This document shows, piece after piece, positions 16,536-24,213 of a stretch of DNA of 63,260 bases. Below the pieces are notes generated by a model. The model saw only the letters and a list, made by a program, of their open reading frames with translations. It did no database searches and was not told where the DNA came from. Each line of letters starts with the position of its first letter. Position 1 is the first letter of the stretch. The position numbers were made by a program, and so were the translations under genes. The stretch covers positions 1 through 63,260 of the forward strand of contig JAILFJ010000173.1 in assembly GCA_024697625.1 (NCBI GenBank). The letters are read 5' to 3'. The DNA is from Oscillospiraceae bacterium (GTDB taxonomy: Bacteria; Bacillota; Clostridia; Oscillospirales; Oscillospiraceae).

Positions 16536-18332
16536 GTGAGAAAATTCGAGATAAAAAACAGGAAGAGAATCCCGATCCGCAGGCGTCTCATGAGAGCTGT
16601 GCTTCTGACGACAGTCATTTCGATCCTGGCGGTGAGCATCACCGGCTATTTCTGTATCCGGTGGATCCGCAGAGCAAGCGAGAAGACGCTCACGGAGCAG
16701 CTGGAGATCAACCTGAAGAATATTGCTCAGGAGAGAGCCGGTGCGGTCGATGCCAGACTGCTGCATTACGAAGAGTACATCCGGTTTATCGTCGATTCGA
16801 TCGAAAACATGTATGCCCATGAAGAAGAGATGCTCAGCCGGGGACGGATGTTCTATCCGCCGACGGATACCAGAGAGTATACACTCACCAGAGCCTTCGC
16901 CTCTGACAGTCTCACCGAGGAAGACCTGCGGGACGACCTGTATTTCTTCAGCAATCTGGAATCCATCTGGGAGCCGATCGCCAAAGAGAACGAGGATCTG
17001 ATTTTCACACTGTATCTGGGCACGAAGGACGGGCTGCTGGCTTCCTATGACCGGTATCCCTACCTGTCCTGTCCGCCGGAGGGAAAGGAGACCGTATACA
17101 ACTACTTTGTCTCCGAATGGTACAGGAGGGGCATGGCGGAGGACGGCATCTTCTTCACCGGGGTCTACATGGATTCGCAGGGGCGGGGACTTACCGTCAC
17201 CGTTGCTTCCAGATTCAGAGACAGCCAGGGAGAGCCTGCCGGCGTGGCCTGTCTGGATTTTGACCTTTCGGAGCTGTACGACGACCTGTTTGCGTCCGGA
17301 CTCCGGGAAGGAACCTTCATTTTTGCCCTGGACGATCACAATACCGTCATCTCGCCGGACTCGGATATCCTGGACATCCGACAGTATACCGGACTTACGC
17401 TGGATGAGCTGGATGCGCTGAGAACGGCGCCGGACGGCATCCTGGAGAAGGGGGATTCGGTCTATGTCTGCATCCCCATGGAACGCGTGGGCTGGACCAT
17501 GTGTGCCAGCGTCCCGATGGACGTCATCCAGTCCAGCATCCATGTGGCGGACAGCTCGATCCGGGAAGCGGTTACCGTTCTCGCTCTCATTGTGGCAATC
17601 ATCCTGCTGGCCGCCGTGCTGGCGGTAAACCGCTCGGTGACCGACGTGACCTTCCCGCTGGAACTGCTGGGAAGAGATATCAAGACCATCTCGGACGGAA
17701 ATCTGAACTACCGTGCCACAGTCTACCGAAACGATGAGATCGGAGACATCACCAGCGGGATGAACGAGATGGTGGACCGTCTGAACTTCACACTGAACGA
17801 GCTGATGAGCACGCAGCAGCATGCCGACGCCATGAGCAGGCTGGCAACACGGGATGCCCTGACCGGGATCCGGAACAAGACGGCCTTCGACGAGCAGACG
17901 AAGCTTCTGGCGGCGGATCTGGCCAGAGGTGAGGAGAGATTCGGCTTTGCCCTGCTGGATCTGAACGACCTGAAGCTCATCAACGACAACTACGGCCACG
18001 AAAAGGGAGACATCGCGATCAAGAACCTCAGCCGTCTGATCTGCGAGATCTTCAGCCATTCGCCGGTGTTCCGCGTGGGCGGCGACGAATTTGTCGTCAT
18101 CCTGAAAAATGAGGACTATGAAAACATCGAATCGCTCGTAAGCAGCTTCCGGGAGAGGATCCTCACAAGCTCCGGAGACAGAACGGAGGAGCCCTGGGAG
18201 CGCATATCCGCGGCAGTCGGCTATGCCCTGTATGACAAAGCCGAGGATACCGGAGTGGAGAGCGTACTGGCTCGGTCGGATCAGGAGATGTACGCCTGCA
18301 AGAAGAGCATGAAGAAGAACCGGCCTCGGTGA
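16536..18332 (+). CDS. Membrane diguanylate cyclase (dCACHE-HAMP-GGDEF)
   Basis: The 598-residue protein has a transmembrane segment near residues 20-42, an extracellular region of about 290 residues consistent with a double CACHE domain, a second transmembrane segment near 345-365, a HAMP linker, and a GGDEF domain. The active-site motif is intact as RVGGDEFVVIL (GGDEF at 515-519), as are DLNDLKLIND and NYGHEKGD. It should make cyclic di-GMP in response to an outside signal. The RxxD inhibitory site before GGDEF is absent, so product inhibition may be lacking. The start is GTG 16536 behind a GGGGGAGGG. It lies 70 bp after a solute-binding lipoprotein gene. Confidence 0.88.
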   Translation: MRKFEIKNRKRIPIRRRLMRAVLLTTVISILAVSITGYFCIRWIRRASEKTLTEQLEINLKNIAQERAGAVDARLLHYEEYIRFIVDSIENMYAHEEEMLSRGRMFYPPTDTREYTLTRAFASDSLTEEDLRDDLYFFSNLESIWEPIAKENEDLIFTLYLGTKDGLLASYDRYPYLSCPPEGKETVYNYFVSEWYRRGMAEDGIFFTGVYMDSQGRGLTVTVASRFRDSQGEPAGVACLDFDLSELYDDLFASGLREGTFIFALDDHNTVISPDSDILDIRQYTGLTLDELDALRTAPDGILEKGDSVYVCIPMERVGWTMCASVPMDVIQSSIHVADSSIREAVTVLALIVAIILLAAVLAVNRSVTDVTFPLELLGRDIKTISDGNLNYRATVYRNDEIGDITSGMNEMVDRLNFTLNELMSTQQHADAMSRLATRDALTGIRNKTAFDEQTKLLAADLARGEERFGFALLDLNDLKLINDNYGHEKGDIAIKNLSRLICEIFSHSPVFRVGGDEFVVILKNEDYENIESLVSSFRERILTSSGDRTEEPWERISAAVGYALYDKAEDTGVESVLARSDQEMYACKKSMKKNRPR

Positions 18333-18400
18333 GCGACCGACTGCCTCCAGTCGGCGGAGAGAGTGGAAGCAAAGCTTCACAGACCCGGAGATAAAAAGAG

Positions 18401-18465
18401 CAGGTCGGACAGCTGAAAATCGGCTGTCCGACCTGTCTGAATCAGCCACCGCAGAACGGTGGCTG
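18401..18465. terminator. Double-hairpin bidirectional terminator region
   Basis: A perfect 13-bp stem (18401-18413 with 18423-18435) and a perfect 9-bp stem with a 5-base loop (18443-18451 with 18457-18465) lie between the convergent diguanylate cyclase and cNMP-binding genes. Confidence 0.75.
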
Positions 18466-18480
18466 TGAGGCGCTCAGGGA

Positions 18481-18948
18481 TCAGTAATAAAAGTAGTTAC
18501 CGTAAATCTCGCACATCGTGTCGATCTGGCTGTTCAGCCATTCGCTCTGCTCACGGTTGTTCCTCTCGGCTTCGTTCTTCTCATAAACGGCGCGGCAGGC
18601 TTCGATATACTTCTCGTTGGTTTCGCGGATGCGTCTGCTGAGCTGCTTCATGATCAGAAGAAGCTTCTCGGGCTTGTTCCGGAAATAATCGCTGAGCTCG
18701 TCCTCGGTGATCTCTGTCAGAACCGTGCCGTCCTCCAGTGCGACAGCCGTGGCGGAACGGGGATAGTACTCGAGCATGCTCATCTCGCCGACGACCTGAT
18801 TGTTGTCCAGATCGGCAAGGAACTGCTGCTTCTCCGTGCCGTAGTCGGTATAGATGCCGACCCTGCCTTCCACGATGTCATACATGCAGTCACTGAAGCT
18901 GCCCTGCTTAAAGATAACCTCGTTCCGGTTAAAAGTTAAGGTGTTCAT
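18481..18948 (-). CDS. Stand-alone cyclic nucleotide-binding domain protein (second copy)
   Basis: This 155-residue protein is a single Crp-type cyclic nucleotide-binding domain followed by a helical tail. The phosphate-binding cassette is VVGEMSMLEYYPRSATAVALED, described by its conserved Glu and Arg, which suggests it can bind a cyclic nucleotide. There is no DNA-binding helix-turn-helix and no membrane segment, so its output must be protein-protein contact. It lies 17 bp downstream of a paralogue with the same layout, is preceded by GAGGAGG, and is convergent with the diguanylate cyclase gene. The ligand may come from the cyclase encoded on the other side of the divergent promoter. Confidence 0.85.
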   Translation of the reverse strand: MNTLTFNRNEVIFKQGSFSDCMYDIVEGRVGIYTDYGTEKQQFLADLDNNQVVGEMSMLEYYPRSATAVALEDGTVLTEITEDELSDYFRNKPEKLLLIMKQLSRRIRETNEKYIEACRAVYEKNEAERNNREQSEWLNSQIDTMCEIYGNYFYY

Positions 18949-18965
18949 TCCAGCTCCTCCTCTGA

Positions 18966-19445
18966 TCAGGTATGTGCCTGGTAGTTGAAGTCCTTGTATC
19001 TTCTGCAGAACTTCAGGATCTTATCTTTCAGAGTCTTGCTCTTCTCCGAGCCGCTCTTTTCGGCCTCGACGGTCTCATACATGGCACGGCAGGCCTCCAG
19101 ATAGTCCTTCGACGTGCGGCGGAGCCGGCTGCACATCTGCTGCATCAGGAGCAGGACCATGGTCGGGTTCTCTTCAAAGTAACTGTAGAAATCATCCTCC
19201 GGGATCACATGAAGAACGGTGCTGTCCTCGAGTGCGACCGCTGTGGCGGAGCGGGGAGCAGAGTCCAGAAGACCCATCTCACCGAAAATCTTGTTCGGGA
19301 ACAGCTCTGCAAGCTGCTTCTCGTCGGGGCCTTTGTAGTCATGGAAGATGCCTACCTTGCCCTCCTGAATGTCATACATGCAGTTACCGACGTCACCCTG
19401 CCGGAAGATAACCTCTCCCCGGCGATAGGTCCTGATATCCATCAT
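18966..19445 (-). CDS. Stand-alone cyclic nucleotide-binding domain protein (first copy)
   Basis: The 159-residue product is a cNMP-binding domain (IRTYRRGEVIFRQGD, then FGEMGLLDSAPRSATAVA with the conserved Glu and Arg) plus a C-terminal helical region of about 50 residues. Like its downstream paralogue it lacks a helix-turn-helix. The pair probably arose by tandem duplication. ATG 19445 follows GGAGGG at 7 bases. Its promoter is back-to-back with that of the MBL-fold/nucleotide cyclase operon, which points to joint function in cyclic-nucleotide signalling. Confidence 0.85.
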   Translation of the reverse strand: MMDIRTYRRGEVIFRQGDVGNCMYDIQEGKVGIFHDYKGPDEKQLAELFPNKIFGEMGLLDSAPRSATAVALEDSTVLHVIPEDDFYSYFEENPTMVLLLMQQMCSRLRRTSKDYLEACRAMYETVEAEKSGSEKSKTLKDKILKFCRRYKDFNYQAHT

Positions 19446-19507
19446 ATTGAATCCCTCCAGTAATTGTTATTTCTCAGTTGTACAATCTGCGAGATAATAC
19501 TGTTGCC

Positions 19508-19536
19508 ATTATACAGCAGCTTGTAACAGGATGCAA
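19508..19536 (-). promoter_or_regulatory. Promoter of the cNMP-binding protein pair
   Basis: On the minus strand TTGCAT (19531-19536) and a perfect TATAAT (19508-19513) are 17 bp apart. The predicted start is near 19501. Confidence 0.7.
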
Positions 19537-19589
19537 GGTCATTCTTTTTCTCAGACGCAGATTTATTGCAGAGAAAACGCGCTGCGAGA

Positions 19590-19618
19590 TTGTATAACGG
19601 CCCGAATAATAGTATAAT
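19590..19618 (+). promoter_or_regulatory. Promoter of the MBL-fold/nucleotide cyclase operon
   Basis: TTGTAT (19590-19595) and a perfect TATAAT (19613-19618) are separated by 17 bp. It stands back-to-back with the cNMP-binding gene promoter, with about 53 bp between the two -35 boxes. Confidence 0.7.
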
Positions 19619-19688
19619 ACGACAGACGCCCTCCGTACGCGCGTGCTGCGGGCGCGTCAGTAATCAGCCTGTATTGGGAGAATGCACA

Positions 19689-20486
19689 GTGAACAGCGAT
19701 CTTTTTCAACTGACGGTCTTCGGTGCAAGGGGATCGATGACGGCTTCCGGGACAGAGTACTCTGTCTTCGGCGGAGCCACTTCCTGCTATCTTGCAGAGG
19801 CCGGGGGAGAGAGCATCTTTCTGGACGCCGGGAGCGGTCTGATCGGGGCGCCGACCCGGTTTGCCGGTACCCCGGTGATCCTGCTCAGTCATCTGCATCT
19901 GGATCATATTCTCGGACTGGGCATGTATCCCCGCCTGGCAGCGAAGGGACTCAGAACCAGACTGTATATGCCGGCGGAGACGGGCAGCCAGGCCCTGAAC
20001 CTGCTGAACGGGATCTACTCGCCGCCGTACTGGCCGCTCAGTCTCACGGAATATGCCGGCGAGCTCGAGGTCGAGCCGCTGCGGCTGCCGTTCCGCATCG
20101 GAGAGGTCCTGGTGGAGGGAATACGGGGAAGGCACCCGGGAGACAGCATGATCTTTCGGCTGAGCTACGGCGGGAAGTCCCTCGTCTATGCGACGGATTT
20201 CGAACATGACGGCGAGAGCCTCTCGAAACTGGCGGACTTTGCGAGGAATACGGATCTGCTGCTGTATGACGGCCAGTACATGAATGGGGAGTATGAGGGG
20301 CACAGAGGCTTCGGACACTCGACGGCGGAGGTCGGGATCGCCCTGAAGGAGCGGAGCGGAGCCCGCCGCCTGCTGCTGATTCACCATGACCCGGGAAGGA
20401 AGGACCGGGAACTCCTGGATGCAGAGAGAAGACTCGGAAGAACAGATATCCGTTTTGCCCGCCAGGGAGAGAGGATCACATTATGA
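19689..20486 (+). CDS. Metallo-beta-lactamase-fold hydrolase
   Basis: The 265-residue protein has the MBL signature HLHLDH at residues 68-73, further metal ligands suggested in RHPGDS and YATDFEH, and a late His (IHHDP). This fold includes beta-CASP nucleases, tRNase Z-like enzymes and class II/III-type cyclic nucleotide phosphodiesterases. Because the stop codon overlaps the start of a class III nucleotide cyclase (ATGA) and the divergent operon encodes two cyclic nucleotide receptors, a cyclic-nucleotide phosphodiesterase role is a reasonable guess, not shown. The start is GTG 19689 with GGGAG 8 bases upstream; the longer frame would start before the promoter. Confidence 0.82.
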   Translation: MNSDLFQLTVFGARGSMTASGTEYSVFGGATSCYLAEAGGESIFLDAGSGLIGAPTRFAGTPVILLSHLHLDHILGLGMYPRLAAKGLRTRLYMPAETGSQALNLLNGIYSPPYWPLSLTEYAGELEVEPLRLPFRIGEVLVEGIRGRHPGDSMIFRLSYGGKSLVYATDFEHDGESLSKLADFARNTDLLLYDGQYMNGEYEGHRGFGHSTAEVGIALKERSGARRLLLIHHDPGRKDRELLDAERRLGRTDIRFARQGERITL

Positions 20487-21232
20487 ATGATGCGGACAGA
20501 ATCAGGGAACTGGAAGAGGAGAACAGGTCGCTGAAGGCGGCGCTGGAGCAGCGGAATCAGCTGGTCCGGGAGACCTTCGGAAAGTACCTGACCGAAGAGG
20601 TGCTGGAGGAGGTCATTAAAAAGAAAGGCGAGGTCAGGATCGGCGGAGAACGGAGGAGGGTTACGATCCTGTTTACGGACCTGCGGCGCTCGACCGAGCT
20701 CTCGGAAGAGATGAGTCCCAAGGGCTTCCTGCACATGCTCAACCACTTCCTGAAGGAGATGGTCGACATCATCAACGCCTGGCGGGGAAACGTGCTCGAC
20801 TATGTGGGGGACGCGATCGTCGCCGTCTACGGAGCGCCCAAAACAAACCCGGATTCCGCCATGAACGCAGTCGCCAGCGCAGTGGCGATGCAGTGCCGGA
20901 TGGAAGCGGTCAACGCATGGAACCGGGACCACGGTTATCCCGAGATCGCCATGGGCATCGGTATCCATACCGGCGACGCCCTCCTCGGCAACATCGGGTC
21001 GGACATCCGTACCAAGTATGACATGATCGGCCGGAACGTCAATCTTGCTTCCCGCATCGAGGGATTTACGGAGGGAGGGCAGATCCTGGTCTCCTCCGAG
21101 ACGCTGGCGGCGGCGGGGGATCTGGTAAAGACCGACCCGGCGGGCGAGATGCTGGTCAGGCCGAAGGGCATCAAAGGAGAAATTCCCCTGCACAGGGTGA
21201 TCGGTTTCGGACGGAGAAACATCCCGGGGTAA
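20483..21232 (+). CDS. Soluble class III adenylate/guanylate cyclase
   Basis: The 249-residue protein has a short N-terminal coiled coil (about residues 5-35) and one class III cyclase domain. Metal-binding Asp residues are seen in FTDLRRST (Asp66) and YVGDAIV (Asp110). Transition-state residues are Asn187 and Arg191 in GRNVNLASR. The adenine-type Asp is present (Asp180 in KYDMIG), but the position usually occupied by Lys before VGD is Asp106, so nucleotide choice is uncertain. There is no membrane or obvious sensor domain. Translation is coupled to the upstream MBL-fold gene by ATGA overlap. It is the only plausible local source of ligand for the two cNMP-binding proteins. Confidence 0.85.
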   Translation: MNDADRIRELEEENRSLKAALEQRNQLVRETFGKYLTEEVLEEVIKKKGEVRIGGERRRVTILFTDLRRSTELSEEMSPKGFLHMLNHFLKEMVDIINAWRGNVLDYVGDAIVAVYGAPKTNPDSAMNAVASAVAMQCRMEAVNAWNRDHGYPEIAMGIGIHTGDALLGNIGSDIRTKYDMIGRNVNLASRIEGFTEGGQILVSSETLAAAGDLVKTDPAGEMLVRPKGIKGEIPLHRVIGFGRRNIPG

Positions 21233-21237
21233 AGAGA

Positions 21238-21420
21238 ATGAGACGGGGAACAGGCATGAACAGAACAATCAGCCGCTGGCTCTATCGGAAAGCGGCCGAA
21301 GTCCTCGGAGAGGAAGAAATGGAGAGCCTGAAGGACGACCTGGTCAGCCCGGTGAAGACAGCGGCAAAAGAAGCAGTTGCCGATTTTCTCAGGTCGGTGG
21401 AGGAGGAAGAGGAAGAATAG
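21238..21420 (+). CDS. Small acidic hypothetical protein
   Basis: This 60-residue frame begins 5 bp after the cyclase stop codon. The N-terminal half is basic and helical (NRTISRWLYRKAAEVLG), and the C-terminus is very acidic, ending in VEEEEEE. GGGG lies 8 bases before ATG 21238, and an alternative ATG 21256 has GGGG at 7 bases. I do not recognise the family. Tight spacing suggests it belongs to the cyclase operon. It could be a small partner protein, or an unexpressed frame. Confidence 0.5.
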   Translation: MRRGTGMNRTISRWLYRKAAEVLGEEEMESLKDDLVSPVKTAAKEAVADFLRSVEEEEEE

Positions 21421-21490
21421 CACCCCGCAGAGCCCCTTCCGTTCTGACTGCTTTGTATCTTCAGATTACAGTTCAGAGAGGTGTGACCGT

Positions 21491-22135
21491 ATGCTGAGCA
21501 GAGAGAATACAGGCCTTTTTGAGGAGGCCAGACGGGTTTATGACTTTCTGGCCGAGGTGCCGCCGCTGCCTGCCCGGGCGGATCTGATCCTTGCTGCGGG
21601 TACCTATGATCTCCGCGTGGCAGACCATGCGGCAAGTCTGTACCTGCAGGGCTATGCGCCAACAGTGGTCTGCTCCGGCGGATTCGGAAAAGTCACCTCC
21701 CGGCTCTTCAGCCGTCCGGAGGGGGAACTGTTTGCCGAGAGATGCATCGAGCTCGGCGTCCCGGAGACCGCCGTCATCGTGGAGGGCAGATCCACCAACA
21801 CCGGCGAGAACTTCCGCTTTACACGGGAGCTGATCCGGGCTGAGACCGGCATTGTCGCGTGCAAGCCCTATATGGCAAAGAGGGCCTGGGCGACGGGGAC
21901 GAAACAGTGGCCGGAGGTCACCTGGTATGCGAGCGGGATCCCTCTGCCTTTTGAAGAGTATCCGACGGATACCATCACGCTGGAAGATACGATACAGCTC
22001 ATGGTGGGAGATCTGCAGCGGCTCTGGACCTACGAGCAGAAAGGCTTCCAGGTCCATGTGGACGCCCCGGAGCGGGTCATGCAGGCATATCACCGTCTTG
22101 TGGAAGCGGGATACGACCGATACGTGACAGCATAA
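21491..22135 (+). CDS. YdcF-like (DUF218) family protein
   Basis: The 214-residue product matches the DUF218/YdcF group: ADLILAAGTYD at the start, VVCSGGFGKVT, then ERCIELGVPETAVIVEGRSTNTGENF with the conserved Glu, Ser-Thr-Asn-Thr and Asn. YdcF of E. coli binds S-adenosylmethionine in a crystal structure; related SanA/ElyC proteins act in envelope maintenance. This one lacks a membrane segment, so it is probably cytosolic. ATG 21491 follows AGAGAGG. It is 70 bp downstream of the small acidic gene and 34 bp upstream of the M29 aminopeptidase gene, likely co-transcribed with the latter. Confidence 0.85.
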   Translation: MLSRENTGLFEEARRVYDFLAEVPPLPARADLILAAGTYDLRVADHAASLYLQGYAPTVVCSGGFGKVTSRLFSRPEGELFAERCIELGVPETAVIVEGRSTNTGENFRFTRELIRAETGIVACKPYMAKRAWATGTKQWPEVTWYASGIPLPFEEYPTDTITLEDTIQLMVGDLQRLWTYEQKGFQVHVDAPERVMQAYHRLVEAGYDRYVTA

Positions 22136-22169
22136 AGAGAAGAAGAGACAGAGGGGAGAAACCCGGAAT

Positions 22170-23399
22170 ATGACAATAAACAGGAGACTTCTGGAAAAGT
22201 ATGCCGAACTGATTGTCCGGACGGGCGTCAACGTCCAGCCGGGCCAGACGGTTCAGCTCACCGCAGCGGTCGAGCAGCACGAATTTGCCGCGCTGGTGAT
22301 GGAAGCCTGCTATCGGGCAGGAGCCAGAAAAGTCAATGTCGACTGGACAAGCGACGTTCAGAACCGCCTGAATTTTCTGTATGCGGACAGCGAGGTTCTC
22401 TCTTCGGTCCTCCCCTGGGAGGAAGCAAAGATGCAGCAGATGGTGGAAGACCTGCCGTGCCGTATTTTTATCATTTCAGACGATCCCGACGCGATGGCCG
22501 ACCTGGACCCGCACAAGCTCTCTGATGTCACGCAGAGCCGGGCCAGGGTGATGAAGCCGTATCGGAATGCGATTGAGGGAAAGCACCAGTGGGTGATCGC
22601 GGCCTGTCCTTCCATGAAGTGGGCGGAGAAATGCTTTCCGGACACGGCTGACGCGGTAGAACGCCTGTGGGATGCGGTCATGAAAACGGTTCGCATCCGG
22701 GAGGACAATGATCCTGTGGCGGAATGGAAGGCGCATGCGGCATTCCTGGAGGAGAAGGCGGCATGGCTGAACCGGCAGGGCTTTGCATCGCTGCGGTACA
22801 GAAGCGCAAACGGCACGGACTTCACAGTGGAGCTGATTCCGGGCGCGAAGTGGGAGAGCGCCGGAGCGAAGAATACGGAGAATGGGGTGTACTATATTCC
22901 CAATCTGCCCACAGAGGAGATCTTTACCTCACCTTATGCAGGAAAGTGCGAGGGAACCCTGGTGGCCGTGAAGCCCCTCTCCTGGAACAGCCAGATCATC
23001 GAGAGTTTCTCCATCACCTTTGAGAAGGGGAGAGCGGTCTCTTGCCGGGCTGAGAAGGGGCAGGAACTGCTGGAGCGGATACTCAGGATGGACGAGGGTG
23101 CCTCAATGCTGGGTGAAGTGGCGCTGGTGCCGAAGGAAAGCCCTGTCAATCAGTGCGGATTCCTGTTCTATGAGACCCTATTTGATGAGAACGCATGCTG
23201 CCACTGCGCAGTGGGGATGGGCTTCAAGGAGGTCCTGCCGGACGGAGACCGGCTCACGGTTGAGCAGGCGCAGCACCGCGGGGTCAACGACTCGGTCATC
23301 CACGTCGACTTCATGATCGGCGAGGAGGATCTGTCCATCGACGGGATCCTGCCGGACGGCAGTGCGGTTCCGATTTTCCGAAACGGGACCTGGGCCTGA
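22170..23399 (+). CDS. M29 family metallo-aminopeptidase
   Basis: The 409-residue enzyme matches the M29 aminopeptidase family (AmpS, PepS, aminopeptidase T). Characteristic regions are NLPTEEIFTSPY with the paired Glu, LGEVALVP, FYETLFDENACCHCAVG and NDSVIHVDFMIG, which supply the Glu, His, Tyr and Asp residues that bind two metal ions. It removes N-terminal amino acids from cytosolic peptides. No signal peptide is seen. The start ATG 22170 has a GGGG-type site upstream. No terminator is obvious in the following AT-rich stretch. Confidence 0.9.
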   Translation: MTINRRLLEKYAELIVRTGVNVQPGQTVQLTAAVEQHEFAALVMEACYRAGARKVNVDWTSDVQNRLNFLYADSEVLSSVLPWEEAKMQQMVEDLPCRIFIISDDPDAMADLDPHKLSDVTQSRARVMKPYRNAIEGKHQWVIAACPSMKWAEKCFPDTADAVERLWDAVMKTVRIREDNDPVAEWKAHAAFLEEKAAWLNRQGFASLRYRSANGTDFTVELIPGAKWESAGAKNTENGVYYIPNLPTEEIFTSPYAGKCEGTLVAVKPLSWNSQIIESFSITFEKGRAVSCRAEKGQELLERILRMDEGASMLGEVALVPKESPVNQCGFLFYETLFDENACCHCAVGMGFKEVLPDGDRLTVEQAQHRGVNDSVIHVDFMIGEEDLSIDGILPDGSAVPIFRNGTWA

Positions 23400-23769
23400 G
23401 AGACCCCGGAACAGCAGACTGATAAAGAGAAGACGAAAAGTACATATCTCCGGCTTCTTTAATATAATTGAAAGAACACCAAAGAAACTGTGAATAAAAG
23501 GAAGAAAAGTATGCTGCATTGGTTGCGCAAGGAAGAGCGGGAAAAAAATATGTCGGTATAGCTACTGGAGAGATTTCCTTTTCCGGCACTTCTGTTTCTG
23601 CGGAGTAGAGGGCGTCTGAATGTCTGAGGATATACTGTTAATGTAGCTGCGAGTTAACCGTCCAGTACTTTCCGTTTTCATCAGATCTATCTCTCTCACA
23701 GATTTGATACAATAAAACGTTGAACCCATTTGAACCCTCCTCAAACGTGTGATTGTGCGCATGAAAAAT
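23400..23769. other. AT-richer stretch with no recognised gene
   Basis: This 370-bp segment between the aminopeptidase gene and an IS remnant has lower GC than its surroundings. It holds only short frames, for example 16 codons from an ATG at 23510, and none is recognised. It is probably decayed sequence at a site hit more than once by insertion elements. Confidence 0.5.
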
Positions 23770-23915
23770 GGGGCTGTAGCAAAATAGGCCCAAAGAAACA
23801 AGAAGCCGAGACGACCCAAAAGGGTGGTCTCGGTCTCTTGTTTGTGGTAAAATAAGTTTGTGAAAAAAGAATATCGCACATGCGAGCGGAATGTGCAACT
23901 GTTAATTGACGAAAA
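23770..23915 (+). mobile_element. Left-end remnant of an IS1182-type element
   Basis: About 146 bp match the left end of the neighbouring IS copy at 24214: the same terminal GGGGCTGTAGCAAAATA, the same long hairpin, the same transposase start region and the same stretch with ATGTGCAACTGTTAATTGA. The match stops at 23915, where an EcsC-like reading frame begins. It is a truncated older copy. Confidence 0.8.
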
Positions 23916-24110
23916 GTGCCGAAACAACAGGGCTCGGCGGTGTATCCCTTCGTGAGGAAAATCGCCAAGGCCGTGGGAATGCGGATGACAAAGCAGATCT
24001 ATGCTGACGCCCTGGCCTCAGGGATCCCGGTGGCAGGGAGTCTTGTGTCCGGCGGCCTTACCTATATCTGCTTCAGACCCAACTGTGTCCGGCTGCGGAA
24101 CCACCTGATG
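23916..24110 (+). pseudogene. C-terminal fragment of an EcsC-family gene
   Basis: Translation of about 64 codons gives VYPFVRKIAKAVGMRM and then SGIPVAGSLVSGGLTYICF followed by a Leu/Arg-rich end, which resembles the C-terminus of EcsC-family proteins (a Gly-Ile-Pro-Val-Gly turn followed by a threonine-tyrosine-phenylalanine strand). No N-terminal part is found. The fragment begins exactly at the breakpoint of the IS remnant and lies between two related IS copies. It is most likely the leftover of a gene removed by IS insertion or recombination. Family assignment is from a short stretch. Confidence 0.55.
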
Positions 24111-24213
24111 GGATTCATGCTCTGTGATCCGGCCTACTACGGCATGGTGTGCGTCTGCGCTTCCGGATGCACGGCGGGAGTACCGCGGGGAACAGTACAC
24201 TGGGAAAAGAAAA

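Noticed and set aside
16485..18449. 654-codon minus-strand frame opposite the diguanylate cyclase
   Set aside because: The plus strand has intact GGDEF motifs and a good ribosome binding site; the opposite frame has neither.
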